From Lutjanus erythropterus (Eukaryota; Chordata; Actinopteri; Lutjaniformes; Lutjanidae), in assembly GCA_020091685.1 (NCBI GenBank), contig CM034597.1, positions 2,984,646 to 3,048,645 of the forward strand: 64,000 nt of DNA, read 5' to 3'. Both the position numbers and the translations under genes were made by a program. The notes beneath the pieces were generated by a model. That model had not been told where the DNA came from. It saw nothing but the letters and a program-made list of their open reading frames with translations, and searched no databases. This document shows positions 23,087 to 35,605 of the stretch, in pieces; position 1 is the stretch's first letter, and every line of letters starts with the position of its first letter.

Positions 23087-24137
23087 ATAATCCAATTATT
23101 TGAAACAAATACTGAAATATTATAATTTATAAATGTTTGAACTGGCAAGCTAATAATTAACAAAAGGCTGACAGTGACTTTATAGCATCTGCAAAAATAG
23201 TTCAACCTAGTCAAGTTCAGCAACTTCCAGTGCCAGTAACCATGGCAGCAAACAGCATGTCGCAGGTACATTCAGACATGTTCATCAATATATAGTCTCA
23301 CCTGGAAATTGTTATTTTGTAAATCATTGCTATCATCTTCTGTGCTAGTTGCAGCATTTCTGTAGTACCTGTACTGTTATCTGTGTTTTATTGTGTTTAC
23401 AGTCTACAATATCTCATGCTAAGGCTGTTTTCTCACACATTTTTCCTTTTTCAAAAAACTGTGATTTGGTTCTGGTGCTGCCATTTGGATATTGCACTTG
23501 GCCATATTGCGATTTTATTGTGATTAATTGTGCAGCCCTACTGGCTACCTGCTGAGTATGATTTCTTCATTTGCTTGTATTTTGTCTACTTGCGTGTGTT
23601 TGTTTAAAGTTGTGGTGCACTGAGCTGCCAGGTCCACATCGTGCCTGCGTTTATTCACCCACCACCGCCAAGGTACCATTATCTGTGAGGAAGATAGCGA
23701 CGTGCACACACTGACCGTGCGTGTGGAGTGACTCTGCTGTGTCTCAGTCAGAACTCACCAGGAACACTTCTCTCTGTTATTTTCCTCCAGTCTCTGCTTT
23801 GTGCATTTACAGAGCCATAAAGGCCTGGGAAATTCCTCAAACCTATTGCTAGCATGGAGCCTATCATTTGCAGTAACGCTGTGTTTGCTGAAATGCTAGC
23901 ATGAAACCCTGTTGTCTCGGTGACTGCAAAGTGAGTTTATTATTATCATTATGACTACCAAAATGCACTGGATGTTAGCCTCATTCCAGAGACTGATCCC
24001 TGAGACTGAGAAGCAGAAATGCTACTTTACTTTACATGACTGAAAAAGTGCTCTATTAGTATTTTGCTTCATTATGCTTTGAAGAGACCCAATAAATCAA
24101 TCCTTTAAATTTAAAAGAGAAAGAACTATTTTTCTGC

Positions 24138-24300
24138 ACAAGTAGATCACTGGCAACTTTGACTCAACATAATAGCATGAAATTAAAATTCCATCATCAG
24201 CCGTTTAAAAGTAAAAGGAAATACTTAGTAAACTAAATCACCTAACCAGCTGACTGTGAGGGAAAGGGCTGGTGAAATGGAAAAAAAGATGACACCAGGC
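24138..24300 (+). repeat. direct repeat with 26202-26345
   Basis: AGTAGATCACTGGCAACTTT, CCATCATCAGCCGTTTAAA and ACCTAACCAGCTGACTGTGA line up in order with AGTAGATCACTAGGTATCTT, CCATCATCTGTCATTTAAA and ACCTAACCAGCAGACTGTAA at 26202-26345. The copies are diverged and lie about 2 kb apart. Confidence 0.65.
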
Positions 24301-24558
24301 AGGCAGACAGACAGAAGCGTGGCTGGCAACAGATGTGTGTGTGTTCCTCCCCAACAGTCTGCTGTGGTGTAAACACAGCCCATGAGAACAAGACAGTGTG
24401 TCTATATTACACAGCACAGGATCATTTACACTGTAAATCTACAACTTTTCACTTGGTTTGACTGAGTGCGACAGACAGAGACACTAAATAAATGAAGTGG
24501 CAAAGTGAGATCAAACTACTGTGTGTGTGTGAAAACACACTGTGTGTGTTAACATTAC

Positions 24559-24583
24559 CTATAACGTGTTTGGCACTCTTCAT
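24559..24583 (-). CDS. mcf2l2: candidate alternative first coding exon A of mcf2l2
   Basis: On the minus strand an ATG opens eight codons, MKSAKHVI, plus one base, then a donor G|GTAATG. The single leftover G joined to the AT that starts the exon at 15770 makes GAT. This gives MKSAKHVIDEIMQQE, which keeps the aspartate seen at this position in recalled MCF2L2 (VDEIMQQE) and MCF2L (TDEIMHQD). The -3 base of the start is A. The 5' untranslated part is unmapped but probably extends right towards about 24900. Short coding first exons are easy to over-call, so this stays tentative. Confidence 0.45.
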
Positions 24584-24966
24584 CTTAACACCTTCCAGGC
24601 TTGAACACATGTAAATCCTTCCAGAAAACCAGCAATCCCATTAAATGACAGTAATCTCATTGTATCCAAAACCAGTGAGGACAACACAACATCCAGTCTG
24701 TCAACAACAGTTGCTTCTTCTTCATCACTACCATGATCCTCGTCATCAACTCCAGACGTCCAGACAAACAAAATCTCTGGCTTTCTTTCTCTTTTCTTCA
24801 GTTTCCCACACACACATACACACAGCCGGAGCAGAGCCCTGCACTGTGTGTGTGTTGTAGTTGTTACATGCGTCTGTGGTCAGTTTTTCCAGCTCCAGCT
24901 GTAGTGAAAGAGCTCTGCTCTGAGCAGCAAACAGCCTATCAGGAGCCAGAGAGGGAGGGCACAGAG

Positions 24967-24967
24967 A

Positions 24968-25001
<34 letters not shown>

Positions 25002-25002
25002 A
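24967..25002 (+). repeat. (TG)n(AG)n microsatellite
   Basis: A GT run passes directly into a GA run. Confidence 0.93.
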
Positions 25003-25331
25003 GACAGAGATGGAGGGACAGGGAAGGAGAGAGAGAGAAAAACAGAATGGATTTGAGCTGCAGTGTGTATGTTTGTGTCTGTGTGAGTGTGTATGCATGG
25101 GTCCAGTTGTGTGTTTGATTTTTGCAGGCAGTATCTGTGTGTTGTTGTGTTTATGAGGTCCATGTTGGACTGCCAAATGTGAACAGCCTGTGGGAGGAAC
25201 CTTTATAGACCAGATGATGGACTTAAGTGTGTCTCCACTGGGTTTTCTTGAAGAGGAACTCAACAATAAATCCAATTTTTGGAATCTCTACACTAACATT
25301 AAGCTAGAAGTTCAAATAGCTCTGAGACAGT

Positions 25332-26010
25332 GGTGTGGACTCGAGTCACATGGCTTGGACTGAAGCCAGACTCGAGTCATTAAGTTGATAACTTTAGACT
25401 AGAGTTGAGAAAGTCTTCACTTGGTCTTGAGCCTTTTGGCTTGAAAATAACTTCCCCCTGCCTGAGCTGGGAGCGCCTCAGGATCTCCCAGTCAGAGCTG
25501 GTTAATGCGGCCGGGGAAAGGGAGGTCCGGGGTCCCCAGCCGTGACGGCTACCTCCATGACCCGACTACAGATAAGCAGCTGAAGATGGATGGATGGAGA
25601 ATCCCCAAATCAATTCATTTCCCTACATTTCCTGAATCAACTGACATTAACTCTGTTCATTCTCTGCACTTAATTCAGATCCACACTGTTTGAATCAGCA
25701 TCCAGTCAAGTTGTAGGAGAGAACCATGAGGAACTAACTAAGCTTCATGCGGTGGTTGACAAAAACCAAATTGCTGTATGCAAAACATGAGGGTCTAAAA
25801 TTAGAGACGGAGATGCAACAACATTTGAAGTTGTACAAAGAACGGTAAGTCAAGGCACTGTCACTAAAATGCATTTATATTTGGTGAAGAGTGGATTAGG
25901 ACTTGTTTAGGACTCAAAACTCAAAGTTTGGGACTTAATTTTTGACTTTTCAGTCTTACTTACTTACTTAATGGTAACTTGCAAAACAGTGACTTGGCCC
26001 AAGCCATGTG
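25332..26010. mobile_element. non-autonomous element of the GACTCGAGTC family, interrupted by a LINE tail
   Basis: It starts near GGACTCGAGTCACATGGCTT and ends near GCAAAACAGTGACTTGGCCC plus AAGCCATG. The ends therefore share inverted CATGGCTTGG / CCAAGCCATG blocks. The stretch 25455-25606 is a foreign LINE end. Fragments of the same family occur at 17930-18320, 38865-38995 and 62895-62985. Confidence 0.6.
25455..25606 (+). mobile_element. LINE 3' end with GGATGGATGGA tail
   Basis: CAGGATCTCCCAGTCAGAGC, then a GC-rich stretch GGGGTCCCCAGCCGTGAC, then GATAAGCAGCTGAAGATGG and an ATGGATGGA tail. This is the typical 3' terminus of a fish LINE, RTE/Rex-like in my reading. It is inserted within the element at 25332-26010. 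It reads QSWLMRPGKGRSGVPSRD-like in one frame, as expected for a decayed reverse-transcriptase C-terminus. Confidence 0.6.
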
Positions 26011-26201
26011 TAATAGCCAGTATAAAATTTTAAAACAAGAGTTAACTATGGTTGTATGAATTGGGAGGACATTGGTCAGAACAAAACAACATGGAGGAAC
26101 AGAGGCTTTGCAGAAGCGTCAATTTTCAATGGGACAAAATACGAGCATCAACAAAGAAATCATCACACAAGAGATCCATTTAAAGCAGTAATTAAGTAAG
26201 T

Positions 26202-26345
26202 AAGAAAGTAGATCACTAGGTATCTTGGACCTCAACATGGTATCGTGAAGAAGCTAAGCTTCCATCATCTGTCATTTAAAGGTTATTGGAAACACTTAAA
26301 CCACCTAACCAGCAGACTGTAACGGAAAAGACTGGTGACAGAGAA
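26202..26345 (+). repeat. direct repeat partner of 24138-24300
   Basis: See the partner entry. Order and spacing of the shared blocks are preserved, so the two are copies of one unnamed repeat or an old local duplication. Confidence 0.6.
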
Positions 26346-27130
26346 AAGTGGCAACAAAGAGAGCACAAAGTGACCACTGAGAAAGCCAATCCACCTCCAA
26401 CCACCAGAAGTAGCATGCATCTATGCCCACACTGCACTCAAGTTTGTGGTTCTAAGATCAGCCTCTTCAGCCCCAGAAATAGGGAACCTTAGGAGAACTA
26501 TAACACTCAATCCAGAGTGATCCCTGCTGATGATTTACATTATCACGGAAAAACATTCATTATCATGTCTGTGGTGTGTCGCAAAAGCTCTGCATCAATG
26601 TCTGCAGTGTCCTGAGCAGAGCACTGGTGCCTGGAAATTCAAATTTGTTCAACTTCAACCCGTTGCGGTGACCTTCGTGGGCACAACCACACTCATGCCA
26701 AAATTATCCTTCCTGCATTCGTGAGTCCACGAGGGTCCGTGTGACGTTTAATGTCATAATCAGAGGGTGTACTCACAGGTTCTATGTGGACCTCTAATTT
26801 GTTGTGACCACACTGACTTGTCTGAAGCTTGTCGACAAGCCACTACGCTACAACATGCTATGGAATACCGATATGCACATATATGTACCACATCCTCCAA
26901 ATGAATTCCAGAGAGTAGTATAAACACAACTACTTTATGTCCATTGTGTCCACAGCTGTCCATTCAGGCCTTTAATATCAACAAATCCCATGGCCAGAAC
27001 AAAACCAAGAATGTGTTTGTTCATCTTTCAGTACTTTTGACTTCCATACTGGGTATATATCACTCAGCCAAAGACATGAATCTGTAAACACAGGTCATTA
27101 CTGCAATATATAAGATAAAGACTCAGTAAT
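26346..27130. other. 5' intron sequence
   Basis: I see no exon with splice sites and no nameable repeat. Open frames on both strands are short and look random. Confidence 0.4.
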
Positions 27131-27600
27131 CTCTTTAACAGCTGGACACTGCAGCTGGATTCAAGAGATCACACAAGAATCCATCTTGCCTGGCGTAAAG
27201 TTATTCATTTGTGTCTGCAACAAAAGTGGTGCATCCAATTATTGTCCTAGAAGAGACTACTGGCAGCTACAGGTGTGGTTTTAGGTGTGACAAGAGTGAG
27301 AAGCGTCCATAGAAGTGACTCGCCTCAAACAAACAATGGCGGCTCCTGAACAGGTTAGCATAGATACTGTGATAGCGTCAGTTATATCAGAACTGAGAGT
27401 ATTTCTTCATTGAAAGAGGAACTATTGGTTGGAGTTAGCCCATGTTAGACATGACAGATAGATGGTTCATCTAATTGCCTGCAATGTGTATGTGTTTTTT
27501 TTTTTTTTTTTTTTTTAAGTGCCTGTCCTTTTCCAAACAGTTTCTAAGGACGACTTCTCAGATGGTTCTGTGTAACAAACCATCTGGAGTGTCAGTTTCA
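27130..27600 (-). repeat. dispersed repeat B, copy 1 (inverted)
   Basis: Read on the minus strand it starts AACTGACACTCCAGATGGTT, passes AGAACCATCTGAGAAGTCGT and ends near GCAAGATGGATTCTTGTG. The same order of blocks occurs on the plus strand at 44030-44560 and 55126-55800. An oligo-T run at about 27496-27518 lies inside. Confidence 0.7.
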
Positions 27601-29040
27601 GACACATTACTCAAACAGGAGGAAACATGGTGGGAACTATTTTCAGCTGCAGATTAATCCACATTTGTTGGTCCAGTGAGTATTGGGAGCAGCAGGACGG
27701 TTTATGTGAGATTGAGTCTAAATAATCTACAATGTGTGTGAAGGAAAATGTCCCTCGGTGCAACAGTGTGACTCACTGATGTCTTTTTAATAGTTTTTGG
27801 ACAACAATGGAGCTCTGTGGCCCAGAGGAAGAAGATATATCAGGCTTCGGATAAACACACAACAAACACTTGTTATTAAATACATTAATTTTGGTTCTGG
27901 TCTTTTCATGTGATTTATTTTATGACCCCATCTGAATCACATTTGATACAGAAGTTTCTGACACTTCTACAATATATATATAATACTGAAAAAAAATATT
28001 GTTATGGATATTTCCGTGAAACAAAATATACTTACTTAATATTTTGTACCTTATTTTATAGTAAAATCATGTTGAAAATGTGTGTATAATATGATACAGC
28101 TGGCATAAGATGATGTATTTGTGAATCCCTCAATCATTATTCTATTGAATTTCATGGTGCAATCTGCAATTGACTTTTTAACTGATTTTCACTAAAATAA
28201 TTTGTAGCCTATCATAACTGTAAGTTATATTGATTAGTTCAGTTTAAATTGACCGAGCTGTGTTAATATAAATATATATAAAATAAAAACGTTCCTGTTT
28301 GGAAAAAAATGAAGCAAACCAATTGAAATGTGCCAAAATTTCTAAAAGCAATGAACAATACTTGTTACTGTTTCTAAAATAAAATTATTATGATCAGTAA
28401 ATTTTCATAAATGCCTGGTGCATCAAATTTGATACAAACAAAATATCATATATAAATGATATAGATTTTTTTGACAAAACATCTAACAAACACTTTTTGG
28501 CAATTGTGTCATGTGTCAGGCTTTACAGGGTTAAACATACAAAAACCATCTCACCAGATTTATTCATTAAGTAAAGATTCAGTATGCAGTTAATGTGTTC
28601 CCATAAATTAGTACAATCTCAGATTCTTGAGCCCCCTACTCAAAGTGACTAACATGCAGGATCTGCAAAGCTGGACTCTGCTGTCTACATATACGTATGC
28701 AGGTAAAACCCTTTAGTGGATGAGAAATTATATCTTCAGACATTTTGTGCATGGCCAGAAACAGTGATATGTCCAGCAAGACCAACAAGAGAAGCAAATA
28801 CATGAGACAGTAAGAGCTGAAACACCCACTGAAAGTACAAGAAACAGGAGTGGAAGTTGAGCTAAGCTGGTTTGGCCCTTTCACATACAAGGCTCCACAT
28901 TTCAGACCTCTGCTCTCCTCTGCTCTGCTCTCGTCTTACTTTTTGCCCTCTCTCCCAAATTTCTAAATTCAGCATCTGTGTTAACATGTGTGCGAAAGCA
29001 GGATTGTACATGTAAAAGGGAAGGTAACAGGAAGTGTGTC
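27601..29040. other. 5' intron sequence
   Basis: AT-rich sequence with no exon-like frame. I see nothing nameable here. Confidence 0.4.
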
Positions 29041-29058
29041 AGGAAAAGGGGCAGAGTC

Positions 29059-29066
29059 TATAAAAG
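29059..29066 (+). promoter_or_regulatory. isolated TATA-box-like site
   Basis: TATAAAAG sits in a locally GC-richer stretch (GGGGCAGAGTC upstream, AAGCTCAGCTGTGCC downstream). A short pyrimidine-rich stretch and a possible donor, TTTGGTAAAATC, follow within about 85 bases. No coding frame follows, so it may be a cryptic promoter or part of an unrecognised repeat. Confidence 0.25.
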
Positions 29067-30158
29067 GGTTTGAGAAGCTCAGCTGTGCCTTTCTTCCTGC
29101 ACTGAGACACACCTGAGACCAGCCTTTGTTTGGTGTTTGATTTGGTAAAATCCCTTTCTTAAAAATGAATCTGTAGAACCATGGAATATTTATCTTAGCT
29201 CAGAGTATTAAAGATTTGATAATGGTTAAAAATTTGTCATTTGTTAGACTCTGCATGTCTGGTGAGGGACTAAAACTTGGAGTGATTGTTTTGGCACGTC
29301 AGCCAAAGTCAAGGTATGCTGAACCATAATGTAAACATTTTAAATATTGTTTTTAGTCTCTTTAATTCAATATTAACATGGTTGTCTAAACAGATAGATA
29401 CTGCATATGTTTTTCATTTTTGTAAAGATTTCTATTTTATATTAATGTGCTTTTGTTTCTTTTAGTCTGAGCAAAGGTACCATTAAAGGAGCCAACCACT
29501 GTTTTTTCAGACTTATTACATTCAGTGTGCCGTTGACTAATTATTGATTTATACATGGCACTTTCTGTTTTTCTTGCATGTTTTTCTGAGTGGTAGAGTG
29601 GCCATCTTGCATGTGTTTTTGCATGTGGTTTAAGTCACCTTAGTCTGCTAAGAATAGGCAAATCTGAGGTGTTATGGTTTTATATGCTCCTCTTTGTTCT
29701 CTCTCTATCTTGGACTCTCTGTCGGAGCCTGCAGGTGGGTGTTGGGGTGATGGAGGGGCTGAATGGGCAGGCAGTGATGCTGATGCAAAGCAGCAATGGC
29801 ACTGACAGGCAGAGGGAGAGATAGGAGGTTTTAGCAGTTTACATAGACCGCCAGATTGGAAGGGTGCGTTTGATTTGTACTACAGAGAGTGAGGCGTGTC
29901 ATGTGTGATTGCGGTGCAGGCGTCGCTACATTTATAATTTAGTCAATCAAAATCAAATAGCTTTATTAGCATGGAGTGTTGTTTGTCCCAGTAGGGACAC
30001 CTCAGGGTGACAGAACACTTTGATTTGGTTTGAGTTGATAAGTGTGTTTTGGTGGTTTATTCATAATTTACATACATATTCAACCACAACAACAACAACA
30101 GTTTCAACTTTTTAATTGATAACTCTACATTAGCTCCCCTGATAGCAGTCTGGCCTCA

Positions 30159-30470
30159 CTAGAGCTGCAACAATTAATCAAGTTATCAAATATTAATTGA
30201 TTATTAACTCAATCACCAACTATTTTGACAATCAAAAAGTCAAAATTCTCACTTTTCAGCTTCTTAAATGTGAATATTTTCTGGTTTCTTTCCTCCTCTC
30301 AGTAAACTGAATATTTTTGAGTTGTGGACAAAACAAGACATTTGAGGACGTCATCTTGGAACTTGGGAAACACTGATCAAAATTTGTAATCATCAACCAA
30401 ACAACTAATTAATTAATCGAGAAAACAACAGATTAATGAATGATGAAAATAACTGTTTGTTGCAGTCCTA
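30159..30470 (+). mobile_element. hAT-type MITE, near full-length copy 2
   Basis: The left end reads AGAGCTGCAACAATTAATCA. The right end, reverse complemented, reads TAGGACTGCAACAAACAGTT. The ends are thus near-matching inverted repeats of the TAGGGCTGCAAC type. The interior has AAGTCAAAATTCTCACTTTT, GAGTTGTGGACAAAACAAGA and ATTTGAGGACGTCATCTTGG. About 312 bases, non-coding. It is the best-preserved of several copies in the window. Confidence 0.8.
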
Positions 30471-30733
30471 AGCCCCACATTTTTTTTCTGACTTTTTAAT
30501 TCAAGTTTTAATGTAGGTCTCATTTTGCCACAATCCATTTGAACAAGACAAGTTTATTTTATACGTTGTAAATAAAATCTACATATTGTTGTACAGCAGT
30601 CCAGTTCCAGTTTATTTTAAGACTTCTGCACTGAGTGCAGATTATTGATTGATTATTGATTATTACTAATATAATTTCCCAGCCCAATATGGTTTATATT
30701 TATGTATGTTTTGTGTATGTCTGTGTGTGCAGG

Positions 30734-30760
30734 AGTGTGTGTGTGTGTGTGTGTGTGTGT
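30734..30760 (+). repeat. (GT)n microsatellite
   Basis: About 13 GT units. CA-rich sequence resumes at about 30894-31050. Confidence 0.95.
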
Positions 30761-31669
30761 ACATGAGCTCATTGTTCACAAAAATACTGAAGGAAGCACA
30801 TGTTCCTTCCACCTCCCTGCTCTGTTCTTTCCACTGTTCTACTGCCCTCATAACATCTGAATGAGCAGCACACAGTGACTGAATTATATGTAAACACACA
30901 CACAACTCACACACCCAGGAACACACACACACACAAAGACCTCCAGAACACAAACATAGAAACACATGGACATGGATACAGCAGGCACACACAACACTGC
31001 CCATACACACACGCTGTACAGGACAGACACGTGTGGACACACACATTGTTTTCAATACAATGACTATCGAGCTGTCACATTTGTTTTGGGAGCTGCTTCC
31101 TATAAGAACATAAACACTGCTGTATTCCCAGGAATGTTATGTGTGTGTGTTCATTATTCTCCTCTATTGTACACAAGGATTCAAAAACAAGAACTCTGAG
31201 TAGCAGGAAGTGAAAAAGTCTGATTTGTGCAAATAAAACAAGATAAAACTGTGAATCATGCACATGATTCATGCTGATACAACCACATGATGGTTTATCA
31301 ATGGACAGACTACACATTTATTATCATTACAGTGTGTTGTTTCCCACAGATCACCCTCTATTAAAAGTTATGTTCATGTCATGCTAAACTCTGCCTTGAT
31401 TACTGTATGTCCACTGGCAACATCTTCTTTTTATCTTTATTCTGCACAGAGGTTGCAGGAAGGAGTTCAGAGTATATTGTATGTTGGACAGAGTACAGGA
31501 TTTAGATGTTGGAGATGAGGTTCACATCCTGCACCCCACGTGTTGTCAGACTTGGGCAACTAAAACAGTAAAGGTTAAGGAAAGATGGCGGTGTGGGTTA
31601 AATGGTGATAAAATCAGCATTAACTTTTTAATATTTTACAAGGACCACACTAGCATACCCCTTGTGACC

Positions 31670-32050
31670 CTGTGGGAAAAAAATGCCACAAAAGTGCCTT
31701 CTTAGTTGCTCCTACAGGTAGAGAAAATGTGAAAAAACATCCTCTGGGGTGCTGTTCTGGTGGACAAAACATGAAAAAATGCCCTCTTGGGTGCCTTTCC
31801 ATGGGACAAAATGTAAAACAAAGACAAAATATAAGACATAAGAATGCCTGCTACAGGGCCCTTTCAGTTTGCAAAACATAATAAATTGACTCATTGGGTG
31901 CCTTTCCAGTAGTCCTCTAGGGTGCCCTTAGAGAATAAGTGAGAATAAGTTCCCTCTCACCTGCCCTTCCTCTGGGCAAAGCGTGAAAAAGTGTCTTCTA
32001 GGAAGCCTTCTAGTGGATTAAACATGATAAGAACCCCAGGAAGACTTGCA
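31670..32050. repeat. imperfect tandem repeat, unit about 50 bp
   Basis: The recurrent core is GGACAAAACATGAAAAAATG followed by CCCTCTTGGGTGCCTTTCCA. It appears five to seven times with heavy divergence, for example GAGAAAATGTGAAAAAACAT, GGGCAAAGCGTGAAAAAGTG and GGATTAAACATGATAAGAAC. Non-coding. Confidence 0.65.
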
Positions 32051-32643
32051 ACCATTAGTGTAGATCCAAATAAAGAATAAAGAATAGGGTGCCCTACAAG
32101 CACCCTTCCATGGAAACCATTTAATAAACCAATTTAATCTAAGCCAGTCATTAGATCTGTTTTACCATGAATGCATCATGACCTCCGGCACTCCGGTGCC
32201 CCACTACAGCTTATTTTTTTCACCCCTGCCCCTCAGACAGCCAAAGTCTGCCACTGGAAGACCACAATATTTCCCTAGCCTAAGTTCTTTAAGATGTGTA
32301 AACATAACATTAAAAATAGATTTGGTTCTATTGCCAGGAGAGGATATTGTAGGAAAACAAAGGAAATACACTGAGAGTGAAAGGCCCAGTAGAATCACAG
32401 AAGTGTTCACTACCATAGTTGTCGTTTACACTGGTGACACAGGGGACACTTTTTAAAAAGGCTGATTTTATTCCCATAATTTTTTAAAAGCATAATGTGT
32501 TAAAAACATTCTGAACATTAGCTTGCACCAACACACCAACACATGACTGGCTGAACTCATGAACTCAAGGGTTCAAGGTTGTGTCTCGGTGGAACCTTGA
32601 TTTTTGCTAAAGTCCTGTAAGATTTGCACACACTGTTTCTTCA

Positions 32644-33634
32644 TTGTGCACACCGATACCGATACTAGTATCAGGTATCGGTCCAATACTGTCCTCATGT
32701 ACTCATACTCATAAAAGTACTTTGATACCCAACACCCGATACCACGTCACCGAACCAACATGACGCAGAGCTCAAGAAGTTTGCTGATGCTTATCCTCTT
32801 TTCGTGGTCGTGTCGTCATTATCAGTCAGAGACTCACTGTCCTCAACATTATCTTCTAATGACTGCAGTGACAGCTGTTCGTAAAACTCCATGTAAGTCC
32901 ATGTAAAACTGGAACAACCTCACAGGGTGCACCTGTAGACAGCTAGCCGCTGGCCAATAAGTCCCAGTGGGCATAAACCAGTTGAATGTCTTGACTAATT
33001 AATCAGAAGACGATGAAAAAACACCACTGCCACCAGTCTATAACCCTCTTTTCTTCATAATAAGCTGCTACAATTTTCTTTGTGTAGTTAATTTTCACTA
33101 AAACAGCCTGACAGCACAGTACATGCAACTTCACTCTTTGGGCTTCACAGCAGGGTGAACAAAACTGTCGCACACATGGTACCACACTCATATCTGTCCC
33201 CCTTGAACAATGACAGGTAGGAACTAATTAGCTCTTAGACAAGAGAGACAGGAAGAAGAAACTTAAATTAATTAAAGTGCTGTGAATTAAAAAAAAAGTA
33301 ATTCTGCAAGTTTCTAATTATATATGTGTGTGTGCATAATGTACACAGTAAACGGCACAGCTTAATCAGGAACACAAAATTTGTAAAGTAACTTACTACA
33401 AATAACCCAAAATGTAACTACAGTTACACTGGCAGTATGGAACAGCAACTATAGTTTATTACTTTTATAAAGTAAAGAACATCTGAGGAAAATAAAATAT
33501 GTTTTTAAAGTTATTGTAAGAACTGTAATGACATTATGACGTACTTGTATCGGTACTCAGTATCAGCAAGTGCCCAAATGTAAGTAGTTGTACTGTTCCT
33601 GGTCTGAAAATATTGGTATTGGTGCCTCCCTACT
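32644..33634. mobile_element. diverged non-autonomous hAT-like element (GGTATCGGT family)
   Basis: The left end has TGTGCACACCGATACCGATA and TCGGTCCAATACTGTCCTC. The right end has TTGTATCGGTACTCAGTATC and TTGGTATTGGTGCCTCCCTA. These are decayed forms of a TAGGGATGCACCGATACC terminal repeat. The roughly 1 kb interior is unremarkable and non-coding. I found no clean target duplication. Confidence 0.6.
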
Positions 33635-34270
33635 AATTATGTTTTAAAATGTGACAGTGTTTCAGTTAAGATGTGCTTAGGTTCAGGGACTGACAACACC
33701 TGATAAGGGTTAGGGACAGATCGTGGTCTGGGTTAAAATGTTCACTCCCACAAGATCTTTCACAGGTCTGGGGTTCCCTTCTGGACACAATACCATTTCG
33801 AATGCAATTAGGCTCAAGTCAAACTGTCAAACTAGTGCTGATCAACTAAGATTGTGTTACTGCAGCCCTGCACAGCACCCTGCTTGAAGGTGTGTGATTA
33901 ACAGATTAAACATTTTACTTCCTTTAGATTCTTCACAATAAAAGTCCCCCAATATTTTGTTAGCTAAACGTTTTTATCATGAAGCAGCAAAATCAGGAAA
34001 TGTTGGTTTTTCATCAGCAATAACTTAATGCAAATCCTACAAAAATGAACGTAAACATGAAACAGTAAAATAAAGCAGACTTCTGCAAATACAAACAGTG
34101 TCACAGGAGACACTAAACTTCAAACCACAGAGATTCAGTTAGAAGCTACAAAAGAACTGAGAGTTGAACATTAAGAGACTTTAAAAAAAAAAAAGTTTCT
34201 CTCTGCTCTCCTGCACACACGAGTTGACTCTTGGTTTGTCTGTTTCCCAACACAGTCACTATTGTTTCCC

Positions 34271-34285
34271 CCTAACCCTAACCCT
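34271..34285 (-). repeat. short telomere-like CCCTAA run
   Basis: Two and a half CCCTAA units in intron sequence. Confidence 0.6.
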
Positions 34286-34869
34286 GCAGCAATTATTATA
34301 ATCATGAGAATTAAGGTCACTAAAAGGTAACAAAACTACACAATATTTCCCAAACATTAACAAAGAGGTTATTTCAACCAAAACTGTGATCTTTCCCTAA
34401 ACTTAATCAAGGTATTTTTGTGCCTAAAACATAACCGAACCTTAGAAAGAATGTTGTTACGTTATAAAACAATATAAAATATGTTTTAAAAAGGTGCAGA
34501 CATGTCTCAGTGAGTCAGTCTAATATTAACATATACCGTCTCAATAACACAGACCTGAATAATACTGAGCATGAACATGTGTCAGCTGGGTACTGACTGT
34601 GGTGTCTCAGCTCAGTCTACCTTGCTGGTACTTTATCAGCAGACCTCCCACACACTCACAATAGAGTCTGTGTTCAAGAGCTTACATAACAGAGGAGATT
34701 ACACTGAACACTGACTCTCTCTCTCTATCTGATGACTGGAGCAGTAGTAAACCACAGGGATGATCATCATTCTGGCCTTCACTATATTGGCATTGTTATC
34801 AGTCAGAGAGCGCTGCTGCACCTCTGTATGTTCCCTTATCCTCCACAGACGACAAACCTAAAACACACA

Positions 34870-35401
34870 CAACGATTAATCTATTATTAATTGATTATTA
34901 TATGTATCTGTCTTGATAATCAATTAAATGTTGTTGTTTTTTTTTAAAAAACAAAAAAAAATCTCTGATTTCTGCTCCTTAAATGTGGATGTTCTCTGTT
35001 TTCTTTACTCTGGTTACTTCACCGTTGATCAGTGTGTCTTTGGGAAACAGTGATCAACATTTTTCACCATTTTCTGGACCAAATAACTAATTGATCGATG
35101 GGGGAAACGGTTAATAAATTAATCGATAATGACAATACCCAGTCCAAGACTTAAAATGGTTATTTTTCAACGGACAAGATTAATTCATTGATAATTTGTT
35201 TTGAGGCATTTTTTAATTAAAAAAAGTCAAAATTCTCAGATTTCAGCTTTTTAAATGTCTGTATTTTCTGGCTTCCTCTCATACAGTAAATTCAATATTT
35301 TTAAGTTGTGGACAAAACCCTCACAATTTTCTGATCGATTAAATGAGAAAATAATCAACCTATTAATTGATGGTGAAAATAATAACTAGTTTCAGCCCTA
35401 A
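34870..35401 (+). mobile_element. two adjacent hAT-type MITE copies (3 and 4)
   Basis: The first copy, 34870-35138, runs from ACAACGATTAATCTATTATT to TTAATCGATAATGACAATAC. The second, 35190-35401, runs from GATTAATTCATTGATAATTT to ATAACTAGTTTCAGCCCTAA. Both carry the central ATTTCAGC/TTTCTGCTC, AAATG and GTTGTGGACAAAACC-type blocks, in the same orientation. A similar pair lies at 46525-47010. Confidence 0.65.
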
Positions 35402-35419
35402 AATATATGAAATATTATG

Positions 35420-35605
35420 TGTTAGGCTCAACAATTCCACCATATTTTATATTAAGGTAATCCAAAAGTAACAAAAAGTAATCAAGTTACATTAAATTAA
35501 TATTGTGACACTTGGGTTATGTTACTGACTACATTTTTGAACAGGTAATTAGTAACTTTATCTGAATACATTAAAGTAATGTAAAAGTAAGCCTCCCAAC
35601 CCTGT
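35420..35605 (+). repeat. AAAGTAATC / GGTAATTAGTAACTTT repeat
   Basis: ACCATATTTTATATTAAGGT, AATCCAAAAGTAAC and GAACAGGTAATTAGTAACTT match 47030-47150 block for block. It lies immediately after a MITE pair in both places. Confidence 0.7.

Noticed and set aside
29059-29160. TATA box plus donor as a hidden promoter and first exon
   Set aside because: No start codon with a usable frame and no downstream partner exon. Kept only as a low-confidence site.
30666-31055. 129-codon minus-strand frame rich in Cys, Val and His-Thr
   Set aside because: Built from GT/CA microsatellites on either side of unique sequence. No splice signals and no family resemblance.
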